Shown here: one piece after another, positions 53,625 through 64,000 of the stretch
How the letters are laid out: every line of letters starts with the position of its first letter
Numbering within the stretch: the first letter of the stretch is position 1
Assembly: GCA_034190875.2 (NCBI GenBank)
Contig: CM067356.1
Location: forward strand, 22,317,258-22,381,257
Source of the DNA: Urechis unicinctus
Lineage: Eukaryota; Annelida; Polychaeta; Xenopneusta; Urechidae
Direction: 5' to 3'
Length of the DNA stretch: 64,000 nucleotides
Translations under genes and position numbers: made by a program
The notes under the pieces: generated by a model
What the model was told of the DNA's origin: nothing
The model's database searches: none
What the model saw: only the letters and a program-made list of their open reading frames with translations

Positions 53625-54365
53625 GCTGTTAATGAAGCGATCATGACTTAACCGCAGATTGTTGGAAATATATACTGATGCATGTGAACGGAGTGAAATT
53701 AATTATTCTATTCTATGTAGCTCCTGATCGAATATGCTGTTGTGGCTGTGTTCGAAACTGATTACTCAACATGGCCCATTTTAGAGCTTTAGTTTACTCA
53801 AAATGACCTTTGCAGATGATAATATATGTCATTTACATCAGGATATATGTCATGTTGTGCGATCTTTAGAGCAAATCGAATATGAGCTGATATGTTATTC
53901 TCCATTGCTCATCGGATTCTATATCGATTTAAAGACATTTGAAATACAATTATTTGTATTTAAGTGTAATGCTTTTTATAGCATATCACTTATATTAGAC
54001 GCCATACAGAAATAATATGGTGGAATCGGCCATTTTGGCTTCTACATTAATTTAAGATTTAGACTGTTATCGTAACAAAGACCCCAATTGGTGCCATATA
54101 GGTAGACTATTCGGAACAGACAAAGATTTTGTAAGAGCTAGGCATGATAGGTTTTCATTTGATTTCATGTGATGTAGTAGTATATTGTGTTCTGTATACC
54201 ATAATTGTTTTATTTTACACATCACTACCGAACTTTCAACTAATTGAACCTGGAATCATACATTATTCAACATATTTTTCAATCATTGTTGCTTCTTTAA
54301 CCTTTGTTAAGCATTCTACCCCTCGAACAATTCTACTTATAACCTCCAAAAAAGCTTCTTAATAT
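53625..54365 (+). other. 3' flank of gene fragment 4
   Basis: Homologous to both 3405-4130 and 430-1060. The leader ORF equivalent near 54010 is destroyed by stops (CAGAAATAATATGG). Confidence 0.6.
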
Positions 54366-56320
54366 ATATGATTGCTCCTGCCGAGTTGCCAACCGATCAG
54401 GTTTACTCCGCTGTTGTATCAGTTAACGCAACACTGGTATCAAGACTGCTATCCCAGCAGCCTGAGCCGATCAGCTCCCAATAAGCAAACGCGTATAGGT
54501 GAATGCTCAAGTAGCACTACAAGGGGTTTCCTATGGCCAATGTACGTACAGTGTATCCCCTTGTACTGTGTGCATTCGATTATATGGCTCCAAACTTAAA
54601 TGTTCAAAGACGGTAACCCATAAGAGGACATCAGTGGTAACAACAATGTTGATTATTAAGGTCGAAATAAGTATATAAGGTATGAACAATAAGGTTGCAG
54701 GTTTTGATGTAGTGCGACTTTATTTAATGCTGTATGACAGGTGCTAGTGCTCGCTATCAATGCAAAATACAAACAAGTTTAAACGGGTAGAGCAACAGCA
54801 TACATTTCTGTGTATTGAAAGTTAAGCCAGCTGCATTGTGATATCATATACATTTGAAGAAGGTTTCCAAGCGTTATTTCTGCCAGCCGTTAGATGACAT
54901 TGTTGATGATCATGCAATTAAAGGTTACACGTGAGACGAGAACGAAAGTAAATATTGATCAGGGATAGGATAGGTATTAAATATCTGTTCAAGTACAGTT
55001 AATTTCAAATAAAGAATTGCAATCTGTATGAATAGGTCGAGAATGGGTAATGGTGTGTTTATGTATTATGTCGACGGTTCAGGAGTCGTACGGCATTAGG
55101 GTATTAAGTTTGCTTCTTCGAATAGGTACACCTGCTTTTGTTTTTGTTGCTGCCAATGAATGAAATTGTTTTATGCAGGATGGAATGAAGGTTGATCACA
55201 AGTAACGCGGGTTAATCTATCTCGCAGCTAACTAGATTTTAAGAATTTTCATCCACGCGAATAGGTCAAGATGCTGTTCCATTTAACCATTTTAAGTACT
55301 AAGTGGAGAAGTGTGTGGATTGTCAGTACAGTTAATTTATCTGAATGTTCAGTATTGTATAAGGATTAGTGCCTAAAAGCACATTGCGTTTGATTATATC
55401 AACCTTTGATCCATACACATCAAGTGCCATGAGTTTAAGTTGTTCATTTTGATAAGAGCCTCACTTAGATGTAGATGCGTTGAGATACAACACATTTCAG
55501 TAATATGGCCACATTGTACTTTTATGTACCATTTCAGACAAATATCAAAATATGATCATTATCATTGTGTGCGCGGCTTTCAATTGATCAGCTATATGTT
55601 TAGCAAGCCTCTTTGATCAAATGATTTGATCAAAACATTAGATAGTGAAGGAGAGTGTCATATTTCCTGGGGTAAAAAAGCTTTAACCCACCATAAACAA
55701 GACGAATTCTTTCGACCGACATCCGATGATTTTCTTGTCGTTTAGCTTCCTCATCAAAACAGTCAATGCACAAATGATCAATGCGCTGATGACATTGATC
55801 AGGATGATGATGAAAATTCATTCACATTGATCGATAGGTTACAACCCATTGTGAGGTTTCAAATGTGTTTTCGTCCTGGTGTCGTTTCAGTTTATGCTGC
55901 ATGGGCGAAAATATAATATCCTCGGCAAAATTATCACTGAAACCATAGGTACATCCGACTCGCGTTTCTAAGTATTGCAATCTACACACTCAAATAGCGA
56001 ATCGTATCTAACAAGCATGTACATTGACGGTGGCGTTCGATCGACAGATTACTTCTCTGTGTGTACTATCACAAATGATTCTGGATGATATCATGCATTG
56101 TGTCCTAGCATTGATTTTGTATGACGAAACTGTAAATGCTGTATATAGATGAAGCAATATGAATACCAAAATGTCACTCGCGTAATTCCACAATGTAACA
56201 CTTTCAACACTCAAATGAGCCAAACACATAAATAAGATCAACTTGGCATAAGCTAATTGATGGCTACTCAACATGACACAATGATAACCAATTATATGAC
56301 TGTTATCAAAGGCGTTTTGT
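54366..56320. repeat. Block C, start of a third copy of the long block
   Basis: Matches 41811-43860 (block B), and from about 55010 also 12986-14300 (block A). Homology ends at about 56320 within the 52-codon ORF equivalent. The minus ORF at 55630-55821 is not intact in A or B. Confidence 0.85.
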
Positions 56321-59075
56321 CACAGCAACAAGTTACTTGTTACATCATGCATCCTTATACCCTATATAATTTAATAGAATTTCATAATTGATTTATTCAA
56401 TAAAATCAATGAAAATCTTTAAGAACGCATCAATAGTCAAATATGTATAGTGAGAGGAACAATAGATTTAGTATTCTGTGTTTTCACGTGTTTTAGTTTG
56501 CCATAGAGATAAAATGAATCGATCTCGGCTAATATTATTTGCGATGAGCTGTTTTATTTACAACAAAGCGCCCCACAATCTCCCAATTAGAAGGAATTTG
56601 TTACAATTAACGTTTATAATTATATGGATATCACCAATGTGATCCAGCATGTAGTCTTGCCACGCTATTGAGATTGAGTCATGTGAAGGCATGGTAATAC
56701 CTGTGTATTTAGACACAGCAATGAGCTTCATATTGTCTATCTGTCTGATTATCATTCGTACATGTACCCAATTTAGATGGGTATTTGCTAGATATTTTGG
56801 AGGTTGTATTATTGTACAAAGAGATTCCTATGTATGGACTTGCGTTTTTAGGGATGGTTGTGAAAAGTAAATATTATTCATACGTCGAATACGACAGGAC
56901 ACATCAGTTGCTAATTGAACAATGCGTATTATTCGCGTTTTCGCGCTGGCCATCTTTCAATACTGAAACTACGTCTGCAAACAGATGCCGTATGTCTATT
57001 ATGTGAGGATCGTAGCACGCATATATGACGTATAACACTTACTGCAAATTATCAATTCCTTGCTATACTGCCACCTCATCATATCAATTGGTAATAGTGA
57101 TGTTACTTTAGTATGAGCGATATCTGGTGTTGGTTCGAGCACTTCATTGATAACAGAATATCATTCCCACTAACGTCTTCGATTCACCTGCCCTGCGATT
57201 CACCAGTACATCACTGGTTGTAAAAAGACATCGTTTTTAACCAATATGTGTACGGTAGTTGTGTCAATAAATTAAGCATGCAGCGCACAATGCGAGTCTC
57301 ATGGTAGATACAACGAATAATTATTTTCTCAATTATGTTGACATTTTATCAATCTAATCGCATTTCTAATGACTGCAAAGTAGCTTACCCCATTGGTGAA
57401 ATATTTTTAAATTTCTTTATATTTATATTAACCCATCTTTAACTTCCACGTAGGAATGGACTCATAATCTGAATTGTGAGCCATTTATATTTTAAAACAG
57501 TTTGCATACAGCATATTAAATAAATCAACTTTGAAATTAAAGTTCTTTGACAACTTTACAGCTTGTGAAAAGAGAACAATTTGTCAATCCATTTATTGTC
57601 GTCGCAGCTACTTAGCGGACTGCTATTCGTGAATGAGGATGATGATGTCAGCCTGTGCATCGGATGAATTTAGACATGCAGAACCACAACTTGTATATTT
57701 GAATCAATATAACCTGATCAACATGCCTGAGTAAAATCAGCGATAGCTAGATTTTACCATGTAATATCAGCTTGTTATTATGATTATTACACATAGATTT
57801 ATTTTTCTTGATACTAGGTGTGAAGATATTAAGCAGAACAAGAGTGCTAGAATAAGGGAAATGAACGATGTACTTTCACATTGGGGCTAGACGGCATCCT
57901 GATTCGATTGAAACTATGCATCATCGGACTTCATATTTTGATACTTTTACTGCCTTCATGTGTTTATATCAAGACACAAAGTCTCTTTGTTGTAGGCAAG
58001 GCTTTTCATTGATATTTCTTGTTTCTTTGCAGCATTCTTGCCCTATTGATTTATTCACAGGAAATGAAAATAAAATCAGTGGCAGAAGCAAGCATCACGG
58101 AATGGTCCCCTCGTTTGTTCTTTTGAAGTGTTTTTCTTGGCGGTTGGAAAATTTATTTTGTGTGGTAACAATTGCGGCAATGATGGAAACGCGATGAAGT
58201 ATGGCATCCGGCCATTTACTAGTCCAGGAGTATTTATCAGCATTTAATGCTAGGCAGCGTTAATGACTTTGTCAGGAATTTATCTCCATAACGAATGATG
58301 AGACAGATGCACAAAGAGAGCATTTCGTCGCTTTTCATAACATTAATGAATCTTTGAAAACATGAATGCTGTAACCTCATTATTAAAGCTTTCCACGATG
58401 GTGATAGATTTCATAATCTGTAAATAATTATATAAAGCAAATTTATATTCGAAAATCGACAAAATCGCTGTTCTAGAGCAACCAGCCTATTTATGCAACT
58501 TAAGTTTAGTTTAAGTTTCAAATGATTAAATTCTAAGTCAATATTTTAGCATGGTTTAAATCGTCTGCAGCTATCACAATTTTTAATATCTCAAATACAA
58601 TCATAGTTTGTTTTTTTAAAAACGGAAGAGTTGATTCAGCTGTACAAAATTTGCATACAGTTACATTTATGTCAGCTGAGGTTGACGTCTTACAGTTTCT
58701 GTAGCGGATGCATCACAACCACAACTCGAAGGGAACATGCCCTCTCCCATACCATCAATTATTTACAAACTAGACTACAAAGCCAATATTGCCTTTGTAG
58801 CATACTGTATGTGCCATTTTTAGTTGCTCATATGAGGCAATAATTATTGATACCTGGTTGGAGGGTTACCATGGATATTCAGACTATAAGGAGGGTAATT
58901 AAACGGTGTACTTTCATCTCCGAAGCCAGCGTTCTGACTTGATAAGGTTTTATGGCATTGGGTGGAGAAAGCAGTTGAAATCTCAGTTTGGCAACGTTTA
59001 CTCTCTTCATTTGTTTACATCATTGCGGTAAATCTCTGCATTATGGGCGTACCTATCCTAATATGATCTGGTCGG
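56321..59075. other. Unmatched stretch, no supported gene
   Basis: AT-rich. ORFs at 56785-57006 and 57868-58197 lack motifs, duplicates or convincing splice sites. Confidence 0.5.
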
Positions 59076-59078
59076 TTA

Positions 59079-59345
59079 TGATTTACATTTGTTTAAATGT
59101 TCTGCACAATTGCCGCAGTGTTTATTTAATTTTTACCAAGGTAACTGTCTAATTTGCAAAGCTAACTCTTGAGAGGGATATATATATATATAGATAGAGA
59201 TATAGATATGATTTACATTTGTTTATAGATACTGTTCTGTACAATTGCCGCAGTGTTTAGATTAATTTTTACAGATGTACCAAGGTACCTGTCTAATATA
59301 TATATATCTATATATCTCTATATTGCATCTATATATATATATATA
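59079..59345. repeat. Local 80-90-bp duplication with (TA)n between and after
   Basis: GATTTACATTTGTTTA to CAAGGTAACTGTCTAAT (59081-59150) is repeated with changes at 59210-59300. Short TA/TAGA tracts at about 59178-59206 and TA/TCTA tracts at 59298-59345 bound the second copy. Confidence 0.85.
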
Positions 59346-62300
59346 TTATCTTGACCCATTCTTATGGGTGCCACGCATAAACCCGAATTGCGCTTGCTAC
59401 AAGCAGCGTATTTGATAACTTCTGCTCAGTCATTAAACCCATATCTAATCTAGGGAACTGGTAGTGAATAGGAAAATAATCGCCCCAACTAGAGCTAAAG
59501 CCCTACGTCGGAAATGGTATGTGGGATTGATACAAAAAAAACCTGACCATGTAAGTCACCACATTCGTCCTTTTATAACCCTTTTTTGCGTACGCATGCG
59601 CGCAATATGGTCTCACTTCTGACCTAAGACGGTCTACATGGTGTATTAATCACACGGTCAACCGGGCGCTGCTTAGAAAAATGGAAAAGACTGAACACAC
59701 GCAGCCATATACACGAAACCTGATATATTTCCCCATCCATGAGATAACTTCGTGCAGGCTTTAGTGAATTAACGAATGTTTCTAACAAAAAAGAAATGCA
59801 CTTTTTACGTATTATTGTGACACAAACAGAGTCATTTAAGAGCAAATTGCAACAGTTACATTACTCTGCATGCATAACATTTAAACAATTGGCATGGAAT
59901 GAGTACGCGATATTATCGGCATGCGGTGTGAAGAGCTAACCGCAGTAAACCGTCAAGAAGTAAGCTCGTTATGCTAAAATGTTAGCTGTCCATGTAACGG
60001 AATGGTATTACAACGAAGCAAAGCAAGTCTTCCAGTAAATCCAACAGTGGTTCGTTAGTAATCAACCTGGACCATAAGCATTTACTTCCTTTTATCATTA
60101 GACGAGATAACCTTATACGAAATGGACTATGGGCGTCCACGGTATGTAGATAATACAAATAACAAACATTTGCAGAACACAAACGAGGCTGCTTTTTAAT
60201 TCATTATTATAATACCTACAACTTAACCACTAGTCAGGATACATCGCCAAAAGGAAGCAAATACGTAGCTGATAATGAAGAGTTGCTTGACAGCAAGCCA
60301 TATCTAGCTATATCCACCCACTTACCGCAGGTCATATTTCATGATATTTTTATGACAGCCATAAAGCACATAAATGGACGAACGAAGTTAGTAAACCTTT
60401 ATTGTGTTGCCACCATTACAATTGTGTTCAGCATCGACATCTAGCGTCATCTCTTGCTTAATTAAGCTGATTGCTGTTTTGATGGCGTCTGCTGATGCTG
60501 ATGGTGCACGTCATTAATCCATATACGCCGAGTGCTTTCGGTTCATAAGCTTTGATTCGATTGGAAACTTCAAATGTAGTAAATCAGGCGACAAATATTT
60601 GGTTGCCATGATCAAAACATCACCTGGGCAAAAAATATCTTATTGTTATTTGCCACGTATACAAAACAAATAGGCGTTCTGTGGCAGGAAAACGACGCCA
60701 CAATCCTGTGATGGGCACCAGCCATATTTGGTAAAATAACCTAATAATGAATAACTCATAATACGAGCACGACAAATGCATCTCTTGTAAGAAGTTTGCG
60801 CCAGGATACCATCTGTCATAGGTACGGGGACATCCTCTTAAACATCCCTACACTACACAGACTCTTGGGCACGGATACTCCAAGTCTATAGCATATGAGG
60901 CTGGCTGTATCGTATATGGGGGAGCACGTACAACCATTTTGTCAATTGGGTGCCGCATGAATAATATTACCCAATAACGCTCAAGGCAGCCTTATGTTTC
61001 ATTAGCAAATTAAAAGTTATTTTAGCTCACATTTGTGAAATAAGGCCCACCATCATATGTCGTTAATACTTTGTGCGACGTCTGACAGCTTAAGAAGATG
61101 TCGTGGTCACTCCTGATAATCACCTGTCTTAATAATGTAAGATAAGGTCTGGATAGCACTGGGAAATTGCAATCGCGTATTTTCATGCCATCTGCACTAA
61201 CTGGTTTAATAACAGCATTACAACATGCGATAACATGTGTTCAGAAACATTTATTATGCATTGCAATCTGCTACTAAGCTCAAAAACTGACGTCACCTAT
61301 ATGTATACGAAAGTACCTCTAATTATGTAAGTGGACAACTGCAAACAAAATGAGATAACGACGATGGACGCTGTTTATATTCAGCATATGTCACGAGGCC
61401 ATACATGCATCACAATTAATTAGTTATAATGTTAACAATGATGAATGAAGAAAGTTATCCATAGTCAGTCATTGTACGCAGTAACCTTGTTTATGATGTC
61501 TGCCACATCAAATACATAAATTGCTATTATAGTAAAGATAACATAAACAATGATTTAACTAAATCTTAACTTAATTCATTTATAAGGTTGATTGCGGAAA
61601 TTTATGTTCAATGAAAAAAACTAATGCTATTAAATTGTTGATTCAAACTCATAGTATAACACAGAGCATTCGTCCAATCACGAGCGGCAAGACCATGAAT
61701 GGTGATGATATCACAGTCTTGTCTATTTATGAGGGGTCCAATCATTTCATTAAAAGCAGACAACGTGACAGTGGTCGATGAGAAACAGCAGTCAGTATTG
61801 TTCATTATAAGCTCATCCTGCTGCATTATTCTTGAATGAAATGATTTTCATTTTATTTCATTGCTGATGTTAATTCGTTTCACACGATATGGGAATGAAA
61901 ATAAATTTTGGTCAGACCTAGTGCGGGCGATCTGCTTTCAGTTAAATTGCAGTTGATAGACAAGAAGAATCACCATCTGTAAAAACACGGGTAGAGAAAA
62001 AGAATACCTTAACTACACTTGGTCATTCATGAGAGCATCAAACATATATTTGGTCGGAAACATTGCTAATTTTGTTTGGCTTTACTGTATTAAGAAAGCT
62101 TAGATTGCGTAATATGGTTTCAGATGTTTCCTGTTGCTGCTTATACACTATATGTTTGTGTGCGAGGCTGGTATGAAAGGTGATCCAATAACATCTGGTT
62201 ATTCAATTTCTTTTCGCACAGTAGCTGATTAGAAATCAAGGATTTATATCTGTAGAAATAGGTGATGACGGTATGTCATTCAACGAGTGTAATAAAATGT

Positions 62301-62890
62301 GATTAATAGGCGGCGTGCTCAGACATTCATACATACACAACGCTCTCAAGAAGAATAAGATCAGATTTCAGTCATCATATTATATCAGGGAATATATCTT
62401 TGAAAGGTAGTCCTATTTTGCACAATGGGTCTGTCTACATCATTTGGATAACGGCTCTATGCCATCAACATATTTTGGTTCGAACATGTTCCAGAGCGTA
62501 ATGTTATAGAACTGTGCTGAGCTAAGATATAATGTCATGATTATTTAAACATTCATTGCAGCTATGTCCAATACAACAAGTTTGTCAGCTGCCTTTATTT
62601 GAGCAATTACTTTCTACTTAGGGAATTTGCCTGCGCATCTATTTGTGTATTTAGCCATTCCCGTTCTTTTGCGCCCAATCCTACGTGTATATGCACTTCA
62701 CATTGAATCAAGACTTTGAAGTACATATCAGTGATAATACTCCACTCATCACGAATAAATTCAACATAGAGAGTAAAACAAAACATATCTTTCATCACAT
62801 TACCTTAATTGATTGCATTGAGATATTCAATGCTGCTATATTATTGGCGTCGATAGCTGTAACAGATGCGATAAGCTGCAAATTATCTTA
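59346..62890. other. Unmatched stretch, no supported gene
   Basis: No family motif in any ORF. The minus ORF at 61608-61826 (72 codons) is the most protein-like in composition but has no other support. Confidence 0.45.
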
Positions 62891-62903
62891 GCCGAACGCA
62901 GTC

Positions 62904-62917
62904 GTTGCCATAGTAAC
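62904..62917. promoter_or_regulatory. RFX X-box
   Basis: GTTGCCATAGTAAC fits the RFX consensus (GTTRCC, 2-base spacer, RGYAAC) perfectly. A strong donor (CACC|GTAAGT) follows at 63005, which would suit a short 5'UTR exon about 90 bases downstream. X-boxes typically mark ciliary genes in animals. One site in 64 kb could also be chance. Confidence 0.35.
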
Positions 62918-63475
62918 TGCTGCTGTCGATAGTACTGACTGAGGGCGGACGTCAGTGCCGACGAGCTATTAGCATTTCAACTACGCTGTCGCTTTATTTA
63001 CACCGTAAGTTGTTCTCGTGCTAGTACTGCCAATCCAAATTTCATTAAATACAATGGTTCAATAAGATGTCCAATATATCAGCAAATATCGAAAATAATA
63101 TTGACACAATTACGTAGTATGATTTGATTGTGGCTTGTGGCTCTTACTTACAAGTCGGCAATTTCCTTAATTCTGTTGATCAGTGCACTTATACAAACAA
63201 CGGGACAGAAAAATATGATATGGATATATTCAAAATGCACGATTACCGGCAAAACAAGTGCTGCGTTGTATTGTGCTAATACCACGCCCACCTGATGACT
63301 TTCAACAGCTTACTATGTGATCAGCGCGCACCTGCCCGCATTATTGTCTTGGATAAAATTCATTGCCTGCAGTTATATCCGTGTAATGTGATATGGGCGA
63401 GCCCATCAGATAGTCAAGAATACCTTGTTACTGTCATGCATTTATGCGTGCTAGACTTGAATATTCATCAATTTA

Positions 63476-63667
63476 GTGAAGTGCTATGAGCCCCATTGCA
63501 ACGTGTTCAATAGAGTACCAAATGGAACAGTATGGGTCTCTGGAATCATTAATGGACCAACACCATCAGTTCTGAAACGCATTGTTTCATTACATCACAA
63601 ATTTCGTCGAGCATTAATTGACAATATTAATTCCAATGTGACATTCGATGCAGTAAGGCACTTCTGA
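63476..63667 (+). CDS. Possible coding exon of an unknown gene
   Basis: An open plus frame with protein-like composition (GTVWVSGIINGPTPSVLK, then KFRRALIDNI) is followed by a donor-like GCA|GTAAGG at about 63654. A weak acceptor (GTTCAATAG) lies at about 63510. It is downstream of the X-box and donor, so a plus-strand gene running off the right edge is possible. No family is recognised. Confidence 0.22.
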   Translation: MKCYEPHCNVFNRVPNGTVWVSGIINGPTPSVLKRIVSLHHKFRRALIDNINSNVTFDAVRHF

Positions 63668-64000
63668 AGAATGTGGAAATGAACACCCCATTCGACTTGA
63701 GGAGTAACCCATTGTCTGGATGTATAAAAATAATCTGCAGCACGTGGAATAAAGAAAAGATAAACGCAATGTTTCACCGTGGTTTCACATGATGAAAAGA
63801 TGTAAGCACTTAAATTGATCAGTAATCGATTTGGTAGACCGTCTCGATCACACAGACTTGTTTTCTGAATGAATAATGCTTTAATAGAGAGTTGTGCCTT
63901 CCGATGTAGCTGCTTGTTAGTATAGCTTGATATTCATCTCCTCGGGGCGTATTCTGAATAATAGAGCACGTGTTTGACCTCAGCATGCTCTTTACCATGA
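63668..64000. other. Right end, nothing seen
   Basis: AT-rich with no supported ORF; could be intron of the possible gene to its left. Confidence 0.4.

Larger units (their letters stand above)
53105..54365 (+). repeat. Gene unit 4, 5'-truncated
   Basis: Starts inside the intron of the KCNMB-like gene (CCGCGAATTGAAAAGTAGAGCG) and runs through exon 2 and the 3' flank to the AAGCTTCTTAATATATATG block that opens B and C. Promoter and exon 1 are absent. Its 3' flank is intermediate between the leader type and the gene 3'-flank type. Confidence 0.85.

Noticed and set aside
57868..58197. 109-codon plus ORF
   Set aside because: No motif, no duplicate, no convincing splice sites; length is within reach of chance in 64 kb.

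Overview
The window looks like nuclear DNA from an animal, probably an invertebrate. It is AT-rich, has very little coding sequence, one clear GT-AG intron seen in three gene copies (the acceptor and second exon in a fourth), long (TA)n tracts, a 45-bp satellite and many nested duplications. I see no bacterial, organellar or rRNA signal. The species cannot be named from the sequence.

The only well-supported gene family is a two-exon membrane-protein gene, present as two intact copies (2267-2698 joined to 3096-3404; 7750-8181 joined to 8579-8887), a frameshifted copy (37191-38327) and an orphan second exon (53316-53624). The predicted 246-residue protein has two membrane segments around a Cys-rich loop with four glycosylation sequons. 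It carries an FHAMFWPT motif at the start of the second membrane segment and a CIKVFV motif in the loop. This is the architecture of the auxiliary beta subunits of BK calcium-activated potassium channels (KCNMB family; the insect TipE family has a similar topology). Each full copy has a CCAAT box, a GC box and a TTTAAA element in textbook order upstream of the ATG.

Layout: 1-5483 and 5484-11975 are two tandem gene units, each ending in a 45-bp satellite array. 11976-12985 is a further leader copy. 12986-33620 is a long block ('A') with little convincing coding sequence, and 33621-35819 is unmatched. 35820-40126 is a third gene unit, followed by satellite (40127-40690) and leader (40691-41810). 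41811-52960 is a second, shorter copy of the long block ('B'). 53105-54365 is a 5'-truncated fourth gene unit. 54366-56320 is the start of a third block copy ('C'). 56321-64000 is not repeated here. The region therefore reads as [gene unit + long block] duplicated at least twice, with large deletions in the later copies.

Inside blocks A and B, on the minus strand, lies a decayed protein-coding element of unknown identity (about 24.8-27.1 kb and 50.2-52.7 kb). It has two related halves and a hydrophobic ORF between them. Shared indels, conflicting sequence variants and a 5'-to-3' divergence gradient point to repeated gene conversion and unequal exchange among the gene copies.
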